Assembly (NCBI RefSeq): GCF_003086795.1
Contig: NZ_CP026003.1
Location: 2,592,579-2,656,578 of the forward strand
From: Stenotrophomonas sp. SAU14A_NAIMI4_5
Lineage (GTDB): Bacteria; Pseudomonadota; Gammaproteobacteria; Xanthomonadales; Xanthomonadaceae
DNA length: 64,000 nucleotides
Direction: 5' to 3'
Shown here: one piece after another, positions 26,243 through 33,748 of the stretch
Numbering within the stretch: the stretch's first letter is position 1
Layout: each line of letters begins with the position of its first letter
Notes under the pieces: generated by a model
Seen by the model: only the letters and a program-made list of their open reading frames with translations
Database searches by the model: none
Told to the model about the DNA's origin: nothing
Made by a program: the position numbers and the translations under genes

Positions 26243-27007
26243 TCAGCCATGCGGGGAAGGGAGACGCGAGGCCCGCGCACGCCGGGCTTCGTTGTCATCG
26301 AGCGTGCGCAGCGTGGTGTGCACGAACTCAAGGTGGGCATGGGCAGCGGCGCGCGCGCGTTCGGGATCGCCGGCCAGCACCGCATCCATCATCTCGCGAT
26401 GCTGGTCGGACAGCGGCGAGAAGGTTGCTGCCGAGGTGTAGAGCTTCTCGCGGCTCTGCGAGATGTTGGTCTGCAGCAGCTCGAACAGGCCGCGCATCAC
26501 CTGCAGCAGCACCAGGTTGTGCGAGGCCTCGGCGATGGACAGATGGAAGGCCGCATCGGCTGCGGCCTCGCCGGCCGGGTCATCCTTGCCGTGCGCGTCC
26601 ATCATGGTCTGGAAGGCGCGGGTGATGCGCGCGCGGTCCTCGTCGGTGGCACGCAGCGCGGCGTGCCACGCCGTGGCACCTTCCAGCGCGTGGCGGATCT
26701 CCAGCACATCGAAACGGTATTCCGGATCGCCCTGGAACACCGGCAGGTAGGGCACCAGGGGTTCCTGCAGCGCCTGCCGGGCGAGTGCCGCCGGGTCGGC
26801 CACGTAGGTGCCGCCGCCGACGCGCGCGGTCAGCAGCCCCTGGCTGGCCAGCTGCGCGATGGCCTCGCGCAACGCGGTGCGCGAGACGCCCAGCTCCAGC
26901 GCCAGAGTGCGCTCGGCCGGCAGCCGGTCGCCGGGCTGCAGCTGTTGTTCCTGCACCAGCAGGCGCAGCTGTGCAGCGACCTTGTCAGAGACGCGCGGCG
27001 AGGTCAT
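26243..27007 (-). CDS. lldR: lactate-responsive FadR-family regulator
   Basis: A 254-residue GntR/FadR-type protein. The winged helix-turn-helix spans residues about 5-70 (SDKVAAQLRLLVQEQQLQPG, then LPAERTLALELGVSRTALREAI). An all-helical FCD effector domain spans about 85-235 with the metal/ligand His and Asp residues (EIRHALEG, FHLSIAEASHN, QHREMMDAVL). The start at 27007 best matches the E. coli LldR N-terminus; an upstream ATG at 27046 would sit on top of an operator. It is the first gene of lldR-lldD-dld. Confidence 0.9.
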   Translation of the reverse strand: MTSPRVSDKVAAQLRLLVQEQQLQPGDRLPAERTLALELGVSRTALREAIAQLASQGLLTARVGGGTYVADPAALARQALQEPLVPYLPVFQGDPEYRFDVLEIRHALEGATAWHAALRATDEDRARITRAFQTMMDAHGKDDPAGEAAADAAFHLSIAEASHNLVLLQVMRGLFELLQTNISQSREKLYTSAATFSPLSDQHREMMDAVLAGDPERARAAAHAHLEFVHTTLRTLDDNEARRARASRLPSPHG

Positions 27008-27009
27008 GG

Positions 27010-27027
27010 CGTCCACCGCGCGGTGGA
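27010..27027. promoter_or_regulatory. 18-bp perfect palindrome at the lldR start
   Basis: GTCCACCGCGCGGTGGAC is a perfect 9+9 palindrome whose edge is 2 bases from the lldR ATG on the minus strand. It occupies the place where a ribosome binding site should be; no Shine-Dalgarno sequence is visible there. It could be an RNA hairpin limiting lldR translation or a DNA operator. Confidence 0.5.
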
Positions 27028-27034
27028 CGAAACT

Positions 27035-27045
27035 TGGTATGACCA
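27035..27045. promoter_or_regulatory. FadR/LldR-type operator, proximal
   Basis: TGGTATGACCA matches the FadR-family consensus TGGT-N3-ACCA. It lies 28 bases upstream of the lldR start codon. Confidence 0.7.
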
Positions 27046-27131
27046 TTCGTGGCAAAGGATGCGCTGGCGATTCAAGGCAGGCAATCAAAGCAGGCGAAGA
27101 GCCCATTTAATCACAGGTTTCGCGCCGACAT

Positions 27132-27142
27132 TGGTCCGACCA
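27132..27142. promoter_or_regulatory. FadR/LldR-type operator, distal
   Basis: TGGTCCGACCA is a perfect TGGT-N3-ACCA palindrome. It lies 97 bases upstream of the proximal site, about nine helical turns, which would allow loop formation by a dimer pair, as described for LldR in E. coli. Confidence 0.72.
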
Positions 27143-27155
27143 TTTTGCCGCAATT

Positions 27156-27217
27156 GGGGTCAGAGCCCCTGCGGGGATCCGACCCCGGGGTCGGATCCCC
27201 GCAGGGGCTCTGACCCC
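27156..27217. repeat. perfect 62-bp palindrome of GGGTCGGATCC type
   Basis: Arm 27156-27186 (GGGGTCAGAGCCCC ... ATCCGACCCC) is exactly complementary to arm 27187-27217 over all 31 bases, with no spacer. The right arm is identical to a third copy at 27783-27813. It lies between the divergent lldR promoter region and the 3' end of the MgtC-like gene. Confidence 0.92.
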
Positions 27218-27230
27218 ACCCCCACTCCCC

Positions 27231-27680
27231 TCAGAGTTTTTTCTCCACCCGCCGGATCACCGCCAGCACCAGCACGCACAGCACGCTCACCCCGATGGCG
27301 ATCACGTACTTGCCGATGCCCACGGCAATGCCGATGGCCGCAGCCATCACCAGCGAACTCGCCGTGGTCAATCCGCTGACCTGGTCCTCGCGGTTGCCGC
27401 GCAGGATGGTGCCGGCGGCCACGAAACCAACGCAGGCCACCACTGCCTCGATCAGGCGCACCGGATCGACCTGCAGCAGGTCGCGGTAGCGCTCCTGCTG
27501 GAAATGTTCGGCCACCGAATCACCGAGGCCGACGATCAGCGCCGCCGCCCCGGCAATCAGCATATGCGTGCGCAGGCCCGCGGCGTGCTTGCCCATCTCA
27601 CGTTCGACGCCCAGCACGCCGCCGAACAGCATCGCCGCGGCCACGCGCAGCAGGATCGATACATCCTGGGTGAGTTCCAT
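27231..27680 (-). CDS. MgtC/SapB family membrane protein
   Basis: A 149-residue inner-membrane protein with about four hydrophobic helices. The family motif GGVLGVEREMGKHAAGLRTHM is near residues 20-40, and GFVAAGTILRGNREDQVSGLTTASSLV near 85-110 is the conserved MgtC core. The C-terminal soluble domain of virulence-type MgtC is absent, so this is the short YhiD-like form. The start at 27680 has GGAG seven bases upstream. It stands alone, flanked on both sides by identical 31-bp repeats. The role is probably in membrane or ion homeostasis; not certain. Confidence 0.87.
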   Translation of the reverse strand: MELTQDVSILLRVAAAMLFGGVLGVEREMGKHAAGLRTHMLIAGAAALIVGLGDSVAEHFQQERYRDLLQVDPVRLIEAVVACVGFVAAGTILRGNREDQVSGLTTASSLVMAAAIGIAVGIGKYVIAIGVSVLCVLVLAVIRRVEKKL

Positions 27681-27782
27681 CGGCGGACTCCGGGAGTTTC
27701 CCCGGAGCGTCGCGCGAGGGCCGTGGCACCACGGTGAAGGTGCCACCACGGCCGGTTCACCCGGCAGCGCCCGGCGATGCCC

Positions 27783-27813
27783 GGGGTCGGATCCCCGCAG
27801 GGGCTCTGACCCC
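27783..27813. repeat. GGGTCGGATCC-type repeat, single arm
   Basis: The 31 bases are identical to the right arm of the palindrome at 27156-27217, beginning GGGGTCGGATCCCC and ending GGGCTCTGACCCC. It lies between the SDR gene and the MgtC-like gene. Confidence 0.88.
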
Positions 27814-27839
27814 AGCCATCCGTTCCCCTCAGCAGCGCA

Positions 27840-28598
27840 TCACTGCGCCAGGTAGCCACCGTCGATCGCGTAATAGGTGCCGGTCGCGAACGAGGCATCA
27901 TCACTGGCCAGCCAGGCCACCAGCGCCGCCACTTCCTCCGGCGTACCCAGGCGCTTGAGCGCATGGCGCCCTTCCAGCGTCGCGCGCACCTTGGCATCCA
28001 TCTTTTCCAGCAGCGGCGTGGCGATGAAGCCCGGGCCGACTGCGTTGATGCGGATGCCATCGCCGGCATGTTCCCACGCGGCGGTCTGGGTCAGGCCCAC
28101 CACGCCATGCTTGGCTGCCACGTAGGCGGTCGAACCGGCATAGCCCACCTGGCCCAGGATCGAGGCCATGTTGATGATGCTGCCGCCCTTGCCCGCCGCG
28201 CGCATCGCCTGGATCTGCGCACGCTGGCACAGGAACACGCTGGTCAGGTTCACATCGACCACGCGCTTCCAGCCATCGACCGGATAATCGCCACTGCTTG
28301 CGGCCGGGCCGCCGATGCCGGCGTTGTTCACCGCCACGTCGATGCCACCCAGCTCCTTCACCGTGCGCTGTACCGCTGCCTCCACCGCCGCCTCATCGGT
28401 CACGTCCAATGCGATGCCGATGACCTGCACGCCCTTCGCCTTCAGGCTCTGGACGGTGGCATCCACCGCGTCCTGTTTCAGGTCCCACACCGAGAGGCTG
28501 GCACCGGATGCAGCAAGCAGTTCCGCCACGGCCAGGCCGATGCCGGACACACCGCCGGTCACGATCGCGGTCTTGCCCTTGAGCTGGTAGTCGATCAT
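27840..28598 (-). CDS. short-chain dehydrogenase/reductase
   Basis: A 252-residue classical SDR. The cofactor motif TGGVSGIG is near residue 15, NNAGIGG near residue 93, Ser in INMASILG near residue 145, and the active-site YVAAK near residue 160. LDVTD near residue 65 indicates adenine-ring binding. GGAGA lies seven bases before the start at 28598. Substrate and NAD/NADP preference are not certain. It is divergent from the old yellow enzyme gene (gap 189 bases), so the two may share a regulator. Confidence 0.88.
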   Translation of the reverse strand: MIDYQLKGKTAIVTGGVSGIGLAVAELLAASGASLSVWDLKQDAVDATVQSLKAKGVQVIGIALDVTDEAAVEAAVQRTVKELGGIDVAVNNAGIGGPAASSGDYPVDGWKRVVDVNLTSVFLCQRAQIQAMRAAGKGGSIINMASILGQVGYAGSTAYVAAKHGVVGLTQTAAWEHAGDGIRINAVGPGFIATPLLEKMDAKVRATLEGRHALKRLGTPEEVAALVAWLASDDASFATGTYYAIDGGYLAQ

Positions 28599-28787
28599 CT
28601 GTGTTCTCCACGTGTTGGTCATCGATGCGGAGCGCGTCCGCCTGTTGATGACGTTACGCCCGCGCGTGTTACGGAGGTGCCATCTGCAGCGACATTCGAC
28701 GTCCATTGCCTGCAACGAACCTTCCCATCGCTGCAACGCATTCGCACCTATGATCCAAGCCACACCTCTCCCCCAGTGGAACCTTCG

Positions 28788-29879
28788 ATGAGCCCTGCCG
28801 CCGATCTGCTGTTCACGCCCACCCACCTTGGCCACATCGCCGTGGCCAACCGCATCGCCATGGCGCCGCTGACGCGCAACCGTGCCCTGCCCGACCGCGT
28901 GCCCTCGCCGCTGGCGATCACCTACTACCAGCAGCGCGCCAGCGCCGGCCTGATCATTGCCGAGGCGACGCAGATCAGCCCGCTCGGCCAGGGCTACCTG
29001 GACACCCCGGGCATCTACAGCGACGCACAGGTGGCTGGATGGAAGCCGGTGACCGATGCGGTGCACGCCGCCGGTGGCCGCATCGTGCTGCAGCTCTGGC
29101 ACGTCGGCCGCATCTCCCACACCAGCCTGCTGCCGGAGGGCGAAGTGCCGGTGGCACCGAGCGCGATCCGCGCCAATGGCAAGACTTTCACCGCCAACGG
29201 TTTCGAGGATGTATCCGCGCCGCGCGCGTTGGCCATCGAGGAGATCCCGGCGCTGATCGAGGACTACCGCACCGCTGCACGCAACGCGATCGCCGCCGGC
29301 TTCGACGGCGTGGAAGTGCACGCCGCCAATGGCTACCTGATCGACCAGTTCCTGCGCGATGGCAGCAATCACCGCAGTGATGCCTACGGTGGCAGCATCG
29401 AGAACCGCACGCGCCTGCTGTTTGAAGTGGTCAGCGCGGTGGCCGAAGCCATCGGCCCGGCCCGCACCGGCGTGCGCCTGTCGCCGGTCACGCCGGTCAA
29501 CGATGCGCACGACAGCAATCCGCAGCCGCTGTTCGACCGCGCGGTGGAGCGCCTGGACACGATCGAGGGCCTGGCCTTCATCCATGTCATCGAAGGTGCC
29601 ACCGGCGGTGACCGTGACAACCTCGCCTTCGACTACGCCGGCCTGCGTGCGCGCTTCCGTGGTCCCTGGATTGCCAACAACGGCTACGACGCCGTGCGTG
29701 CCGAGCAGGCCGTAGCCAGCGGCTACGCCGACATGGTCGCGTTCGGGCGGCCCTTCATTGCCAACCCCGATCTGGTGGCGCGCCTGCGCAGTGGCGCCGC
29801 ACTGGCCGACCTCGACCCCAGCACCCTCTATGGCGGCGGCGAACACGGCTACACCGACTACCCCGCACTGGGTGCGTAA
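28788..29879 (+). CDS. old yellow enzyme family alkene reductase (NemA-like)
   Basis: A 363-residue FMN-dependent TIM-barrel oxidoreductase. It starts with LFTPTHLGHIAVANRIAMAPLTRNRA. Active-site and FMN-binding segments are QLWHVGRISH (near residue 100), EVHAANGYLIDQFLRDGSNHR with its substrate His-Asn pair (near 180), and the C-terminal phosphate-binding VAFGRPFIANPDL. It uses NADPH to reduce activated alkenes or nitro compounds. It is close to E. coli NemA in length and motifs. An AraC gene follows 98 bases downstream on the same strand. Confidence 0.9.
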   Translation: MSPAADLLFTPTHLGHIAVANRIAMAPLTRNRALPDRVPSPLAITYYQQRASAGLIIAEATQISPLGQGYLDTPGIYSDAQVAGWKPVTDAVHAAGGRIVLQLWHVGRISHTSLLPEGEVPVAPSAIRANGKTFTANGFEDVSAPRALAIEEIPALIEDYRTAARNAIAAGFDGVEVHAANGYLIDQFLRDGSNHRSDAYGGSIENRTRLLFEVVSAVAEAIGPARTGVRLSPVTPVNDAHDSNPQPLFDRAVERLDTIEGLAFIHVIEGATGGDRDNLAFDYAGLRARFRGPWIANNGYDAVRAEQAVASGYADMVAFGRPFIANPDLVARLRSGAALADLDPSTLYGGGEHGYTDYPALGA

Positions 29880-29977
29880 TCCATTGTCACCGGCCCGTCG
29901 CTGCGGCGGCGGGCCCGCGCTAGAATGTTCCTGCGAGCCGACGCCAGCACTCTCCTCCCCAGCTGAGCGGCCTCGCA

Positions 29978-30934
29978 ATGTCCCGATATTTCACCTTTGC
30001 CGATTACCGTCGCTTCGGCGATCGGCACGGCTATGACTACCGCGCCGACCCGCGCGACCTGCGCGACGACCAATGGGTCGGTCGCGGCGAAATGCACGAA
30101 CAGACCCTGCGCGGCGGCCTCAGCCTGATCGCCACCGATGTGTGCAACCGCGTGGGCTATACGGCCACTGCCGAGCAGCGGCCGGGCCTGTCGATCCGGA
30201 TGATGCTTGATGGCCAGGTCGACGTGCAGGTGCCGCAGCGTGAGGCCTTCAGCCTGCGCGCCGGCACCGCGATGACCAGCCATCACCGTGAACCGGTCGA
30301 GATGCGCGGCGTGCATCCGGGCAGCGTGCGCCTGCGTGGCGTGAGCCTGCGCATTCCTGCGGAGTTCGATGTGGACCTGCTGCAACAACCCGCGCTGCAG
30401 CAGGCACTGCAGGGCAGCGAGGGCGGCTGCCGCCACTGGGCCATTCCGCACACACTGGTGCCGGCGTTGTCGCAGCTGTTCGACAGCCCGTGGCAGGGCG
30501 ATCTGGATGCACTGTGGCGCGAGGGCCTGGCCCTGCAGATCCTGGCGGTCGGCCTGCAGGCCGATGACCTGCACGGGGCGACCACCCGTACGCTGCGTGC
30601 CGGGCAGCATGCGCGGCTGGAACGCGTGCGCGATTTCCTGCGCGAAGACCCCAGCCATGAGCACAGCCTGGTCGAACTGGCGCAGATCGCCTGCATGAGC
30701 CCCAGTTCGCTGCGCCGTCATTTCGTGCAGCAGTACGGCTGTTCGGTATTCGATTACCTGCACGAACAACGCATGCACCACGCCGAACAGGGCCTGCGCG
30801 AACGCGGCTGGAGCGTCGAACAGGCGGCGGCCGCTACCGGCTACCGCCACCCCAGCAACTTCGCTGCGGCGTTCCGCAAGCGCTTCGGCCTGGTACCCAG
30901 CCGCTGGCGCACCGGGCCCTCGAAGGTGGGGTGA
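29978..30934 (+). CDS. AraC-family regulator (PchR-like)
   Basis: A 318-residue AraC protein. The N-terminal ligand domain spans residues about 1-210, and the double helix-turn-helix spans about 215-312 (HSLVELAQIACMSPSSLRRHFVQQYGCSVFDYLHEQRM, then YRHPSNFAAAFRKRFGLVPSRWR). The layout and the C-terminus resemble the siderophore regulator PchR. No siderophore receptor is adjacent, so the target is unclear. A repeat-rich spacer follows. Confidence 0.85.
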   Translation: MSRYFTFADYRRFGDRHGYDYRADPRDLRDDQWVGRGEMHEQTLRGGLSLIATDVCNRVGYTATAEQRPGLSIRMMLDGQVDVQVPQREAFSLRAGTAMTSHHREPVEMRGVHPGSVRLRGVSLRIPAEFDVDLLQQPALQQALQGSEGGCRHWAIPHTLVPALSQLFDSPWQGDLDALWREGLALQILAVGLQADDLHGATTRTLRAGQHARLERVRDFLREDPSHEHSLVELAQIACMSPSSLRRHFVQQYGCSVFDYLHEQRMHHAEQGLRERGWSVEQAAAATGYRHPSNFAAAFRKRFGLVPSRWRTGPSKVG

Positions 30935-30954
30935 GCTGCGCTCTGGTGGGTTGG

Positions 30955-31232
30955 CCTCCGTTCTGGTGGGTGTCGACCGTTCTGGTGGGTTGGTCTCCGC
31001 TCCGGTGGGTGTCGACCGTTGGTCGACACGCTTTTGCATGGCTCGCCGGGCATTGCCCGGCGCTACCAACATCGCTTAATCCCCGCTTTGGTGGGTGTCG
31101 ACCGTTGGTCGACACGCTCTCACGCGATCCCCGCTCTGGTGGGTGTCGACCGTTGGTCGACACGCTCTCGCATGGCATGCCGGCCAGCGGCCGGCACTAC
31201 CACCGCCGGGCATGGCCCGGCGCGTCCACCAG
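30955..31232. repeat. cluster of GTGTCGACC hairpins and REP elements
   Basis: GGTGGGTGTCGACC occurs at 30964, 31004, 31090 and 31138. The last three continue to the closing arm GGTCGACAC, while the first is cut short. Between them are GCCGGGCATTGCCCGGCGCTACC (31038-31060), GCCGGCCAGCGGCCGGCACTACC (31178-31202) and GCCGGGCATGGCCCGGC. The hairpin stem is a T-A/A-T variant of the GTGCCGACC hairpins elsewhere. The 300-base gap has no gene. Confidence 0.82.
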
Positions 31233-31234
31233 CC

Positions 31235-33145
31235 TCAATACACCGGCAGATCGATGTAACTGGCCTGCGCGGCGCTGTGCCACACCCGCTGCGTGGCCTT
31301 CTGGTAATCCCCCGGCTTGGCCAGGTAGATGTTCGGCACGTAGGTCTGTGGGTTGCGGTCGTACAGCGGGAACAGGCTGGACTGCACCTGCACCATCACC
31401 CGGTGCCCCTTCTGGAACACATGGTTGGCATTGGGCAGGTCGAAGCGGTACGGCTGCACCTGGTTGGCCACCAGCGCCTTGGGCTCGCTGAAGCTCTCGC
31501 GGTAACGGCCGCGGAAGATCGCCAGCGACACCGGCAGCTCATAGCCGCCCATTTCCGGCGACGAGGCATCCTGGTCCGGGTAGACGTCGATCAGCTTCAC
31601 CACCCAGTCGCTGTCGGTGCCGCTGGTCGATGCCTGCAGGTGCACCGCCGGCGCGCCACCAATGCGCAGCGGCTCGCTCAGCGGCTCGGTGATGAAGGTC
31701 AGCACGTCAGGGCGACCATCGACGAAGCGCTGGTCCTTCACCAGCCAGGTGGTCCACATGTCACGATCGCCGAAGCGCACCGGGCGCGGCACGAACGGCA
31801 CCGGCTTGGCCGGGTCGGACACGTATTCCTCGAAGTCGCCCTCGCCCGCCGCCGGCGCCTGGAAGGCCAGCTTGCCACCGGCACGCAGGTACAGCGGCTT
31901 GCTGGCTGCGGTGCAGTCCTTCTGGCAGCTGCGCGGCCAGCCCTGCAGGCGGTCCCAATGGTTTTCCCCAGTGTTGTAGATCAGCACCGGCGGCGTGTCG
32001 GCCTTCGGGGCACCGTCCACCAGGTACTGGTCGAAGAACGGCTTGAGCACGTCGCGGCGGAACTGCAGCGCGGTATCGCCGTCGAACTTCAGCGCGCCCA
32101 GCGAGTCACCGGTGTAGTTCACCTGGCTGTGCCGCCACGGGCCCATCACCAGGTAGTTGAGGCTGTTGCCGGTGTCGCGCCCTTCCATCGCCTGGTAGGC
32201 ATGGTTGGCGCCCCACATGTCCTCCTGGTCCCACAGGCCCTGCAGCCACATGGTCGGCACCTTCAGCGGCGTCTTCGCCATCACCGCGTCCAGCGCCTGG
32301 CCCTGCCAGAAGGCATCGTAGGCCGGGTGCTGCACCAGCTTCTTCCACCAGGTCAGCTGGTCCACGCCGGTGAAGCGTGCGTAATCGCCAGCGGAACCGA
32401 TGCGCAGGAAGGTGCTGTAGTCGTCGTAGCCGAGGCTGGGCAGCGGCGTGCCCTTGCCGCGCTTCTCGGTCTGCATCGCGAAGTAGTTGAAGTTGACCTG
32501 GCGGAACGCGCCGTAGTTGAGCCAGTCGTCACCCATCCAGCCATCGACCATCGGGCTTTCCGGTGCGGCAACCTTCAGCGCCGGATGCGGGTCGGTCAAG
32601 GCCATAACCACCGTGAAACCCTCATACGACGAGCCCAGCATGCCGACCTTGCCGTTGGTCTCCGGCACGTGTTTGACCAGCCAGTCGATGGTGTCCCACG
32701 CATCGGTGGAATGATCGACCTTGGTGTTGTTCAGCGGACCGCGCAGCGGCCGGGTCATCACGTAATCGCCTTCGGAACCGTACTTGCCGCGGATGTCCTG
32801 GAACACGCGGATGTAGCCGCCATCGACGAACACTTCATCGCCCTGCGGCAGCATGTCACGCATGCGCGGCGAATCGATGCGGCTGGCGCGGCCGGCCGCG
32901 TCGTAGGGCGTGCGGGTCAGCAGGATCGGCGCGTTGTGCGCGCCCTTGGGCACCACGATGACGGTGTACAGCTTGGTGCCATCGCGCATCGGCACCATCA
33001 CCACGCGCTTGTCGTAGTCACGGCCGACATCGGGGGCCACGAAAGGCTTGCCGCTGATGTCCGGGGTCATCGGCGGGGTATCGGCGGCCAGCACGGTGCT
33101 GGACAGGCCAAGGGCGATCGCTACAGCAACGGCACGCACACGCAT
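31235..33145 (-). CDS. alpha-amino acid ester hydrolase (CocE/NonD family)
   Basis: A 636-residue secreted or periplasmic enzyme with a signal peptide (cleavage after VLA, residue about 20). The nucleophile elbow is GSSYEG near residue 175. The rest is close to the Xanthomonas alpha-amino acid ester hydrolase: KYGSEGDYVMTRPLRG, MWLQGLWDQEDMWG, VMGPWRHSQVN with the catalytic Asp and His, a jelly-roll C-domain, and Asp-rich carboxylate-cluster segments. These enzymes hydrolyse and transfer alpha-amino acid esters and act on some beta-lactams. GGGAGG precedes the ATG at 33145. The gene stands alone. Confidence 0.88.
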   Translation of the reverse strand: MRVRAVAVAIALGLSSTVLAADTPPMTPDISGKPFVAPDVGRDYDKRVVMVPMRDGTKLYTVIVVPKGAHNAPILLTRTPYDAAGRASRIDSPRMRDMLPQGDEVFVDGGYIRVFQDIRGKYGSEGDYVMTRPLRGPLNNTKVDHSTDAWDTIDWLVKHVPETNGKVGMLGSSYEGFTVVMALTDPHPALKVAAPESPMVDGWMGDDWLNYGAFRQVNFNYFAMQTEKRGKGTPLPSLGYDDYSTFLRIGSAGDYARFTGVDQLTWWKKLVQHPAYDAFWQGQALDAVMAKTPLKVPTMWLQGLWDQEDMWGANHAYQAMEGRDTGNSLNYLVMGPWRHSQVNYTGDSLGALKFDGDTALQFRRDVLKPFFDQYLVDGAPKADTPPVLIYNTGENHWDRLQGWPRSCQKDCTAASKPLYLRAGGKLAFQAPAAGEGDFEEYVSDPAKPVPFVPRPVRFGDRDMWTTWLVKDQRFVDGRPDVLTFITEPLSEPLRIGGAPAVHLQASTSGTDSDWVVKLIDVYPDQDASSPEMGGYELPVSLAIFRGRYRESFSEPKALVANQVQPYRFDLPNANHVFQKGHRVMVQVQSSLFPLYDRNPQTYVPNIYLAKPGDYQKATQRVWHSAAQASYIDLPVY

Positions 33146-33270
33146 GGAAACCCCTCCCGACAGGAAAGTCCCAAGCCTACTCCTGCCCTGTCCGGTGAAG
33201 TGTGTGCAGGCTTTGCGTTCTGCGCTCTTTGGGGGCAGGACTGATGGCACATGTGCAGTGGCCTCGCAGC

Positions 33271-33358
33271 GTCCGCCGGGCATGGCCCGGCGCTACCGAC
33301 CCGCGGCCCTCGATCCGACCCGCGGCCCCGAGGTAGCGCCGGGCCATGCCCGGCGGAT
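33271..33358. repeat. SMAG/REP inverted pair
   Basis: CGCCGGGCATGGCCCGGCGCTACC at about 33274-33297 and GGTAGCGCCGGGCCATGCCCGGCG at about 33331-33354 are GTAG elements facing each other, between the NTF2-like gene and the ester hydrolase gene. Confidence 0.85.
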
Positions 33359-33361
33359 CCG

Positions 33362-33748
33362 TCAACCCGATTGAACCTCATGCAGCGCCAGCCAGCGCCA
33401 ACGCCCCTGCTCCTGCCGCAGCACCGCCAGCGACTCGCGCCATGCGACCGCCCCATCGCCCACTGCATGCCCCTCGCGATAGCGCAGCACTGCCAGCGGT
33501 GACGGTGCTTCAATCGCCTGCACGGCGTCGATGGCGATGCGCAGGCCAGGGCGCGCACCATGCCCACCCACGAACAAGGCCTGCACCGCCTGCCGATCCA
33601 GCCGCCGCCCGGCGATGCCGACCATGCTGAAGTCCGCGCAGAAATGCGTCATCAGATCGTCGAGTGCTTCGGCGCCGACTTCGGCGCGGAACCAGGCCTG
33701 CAGCTTGTCGTGCAGTTCGTGGATTTCATGTTCGGCAGTGCGGTGCAT
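33362..33748 (-). CDS. NTF2-like/DUF4440 small protein
   Basis: A 128-residue protein with the cone-like NTF2 fold pattern: an N-terminal helix (EIHELHDKLQAWFRAEVG), then DLMTHFCADFSMVGIAGRRLDRQAVQALF, and a C-terminal beta-sheet ending in RWRWLALHEVQ. Such proteins are small enzymes or ligand carriers; nothing here fixes the ligand. Its start overlaps the MFS stop by one base (TGATG), so it is translated with the transporter. Confidence 0.75.
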   Translation of the reverse strand: MHRTAEHEIHELHDKLQAWFRAEVGAEALDDLMTHFCADFSMVGIAGRRLDRQAVQALFVGGHGARPGLRIAIDAVQAIEAPSPLAVLRYREGHAVGDGAVAWRESLAVLRQEQGRWRWLALHEVQSG

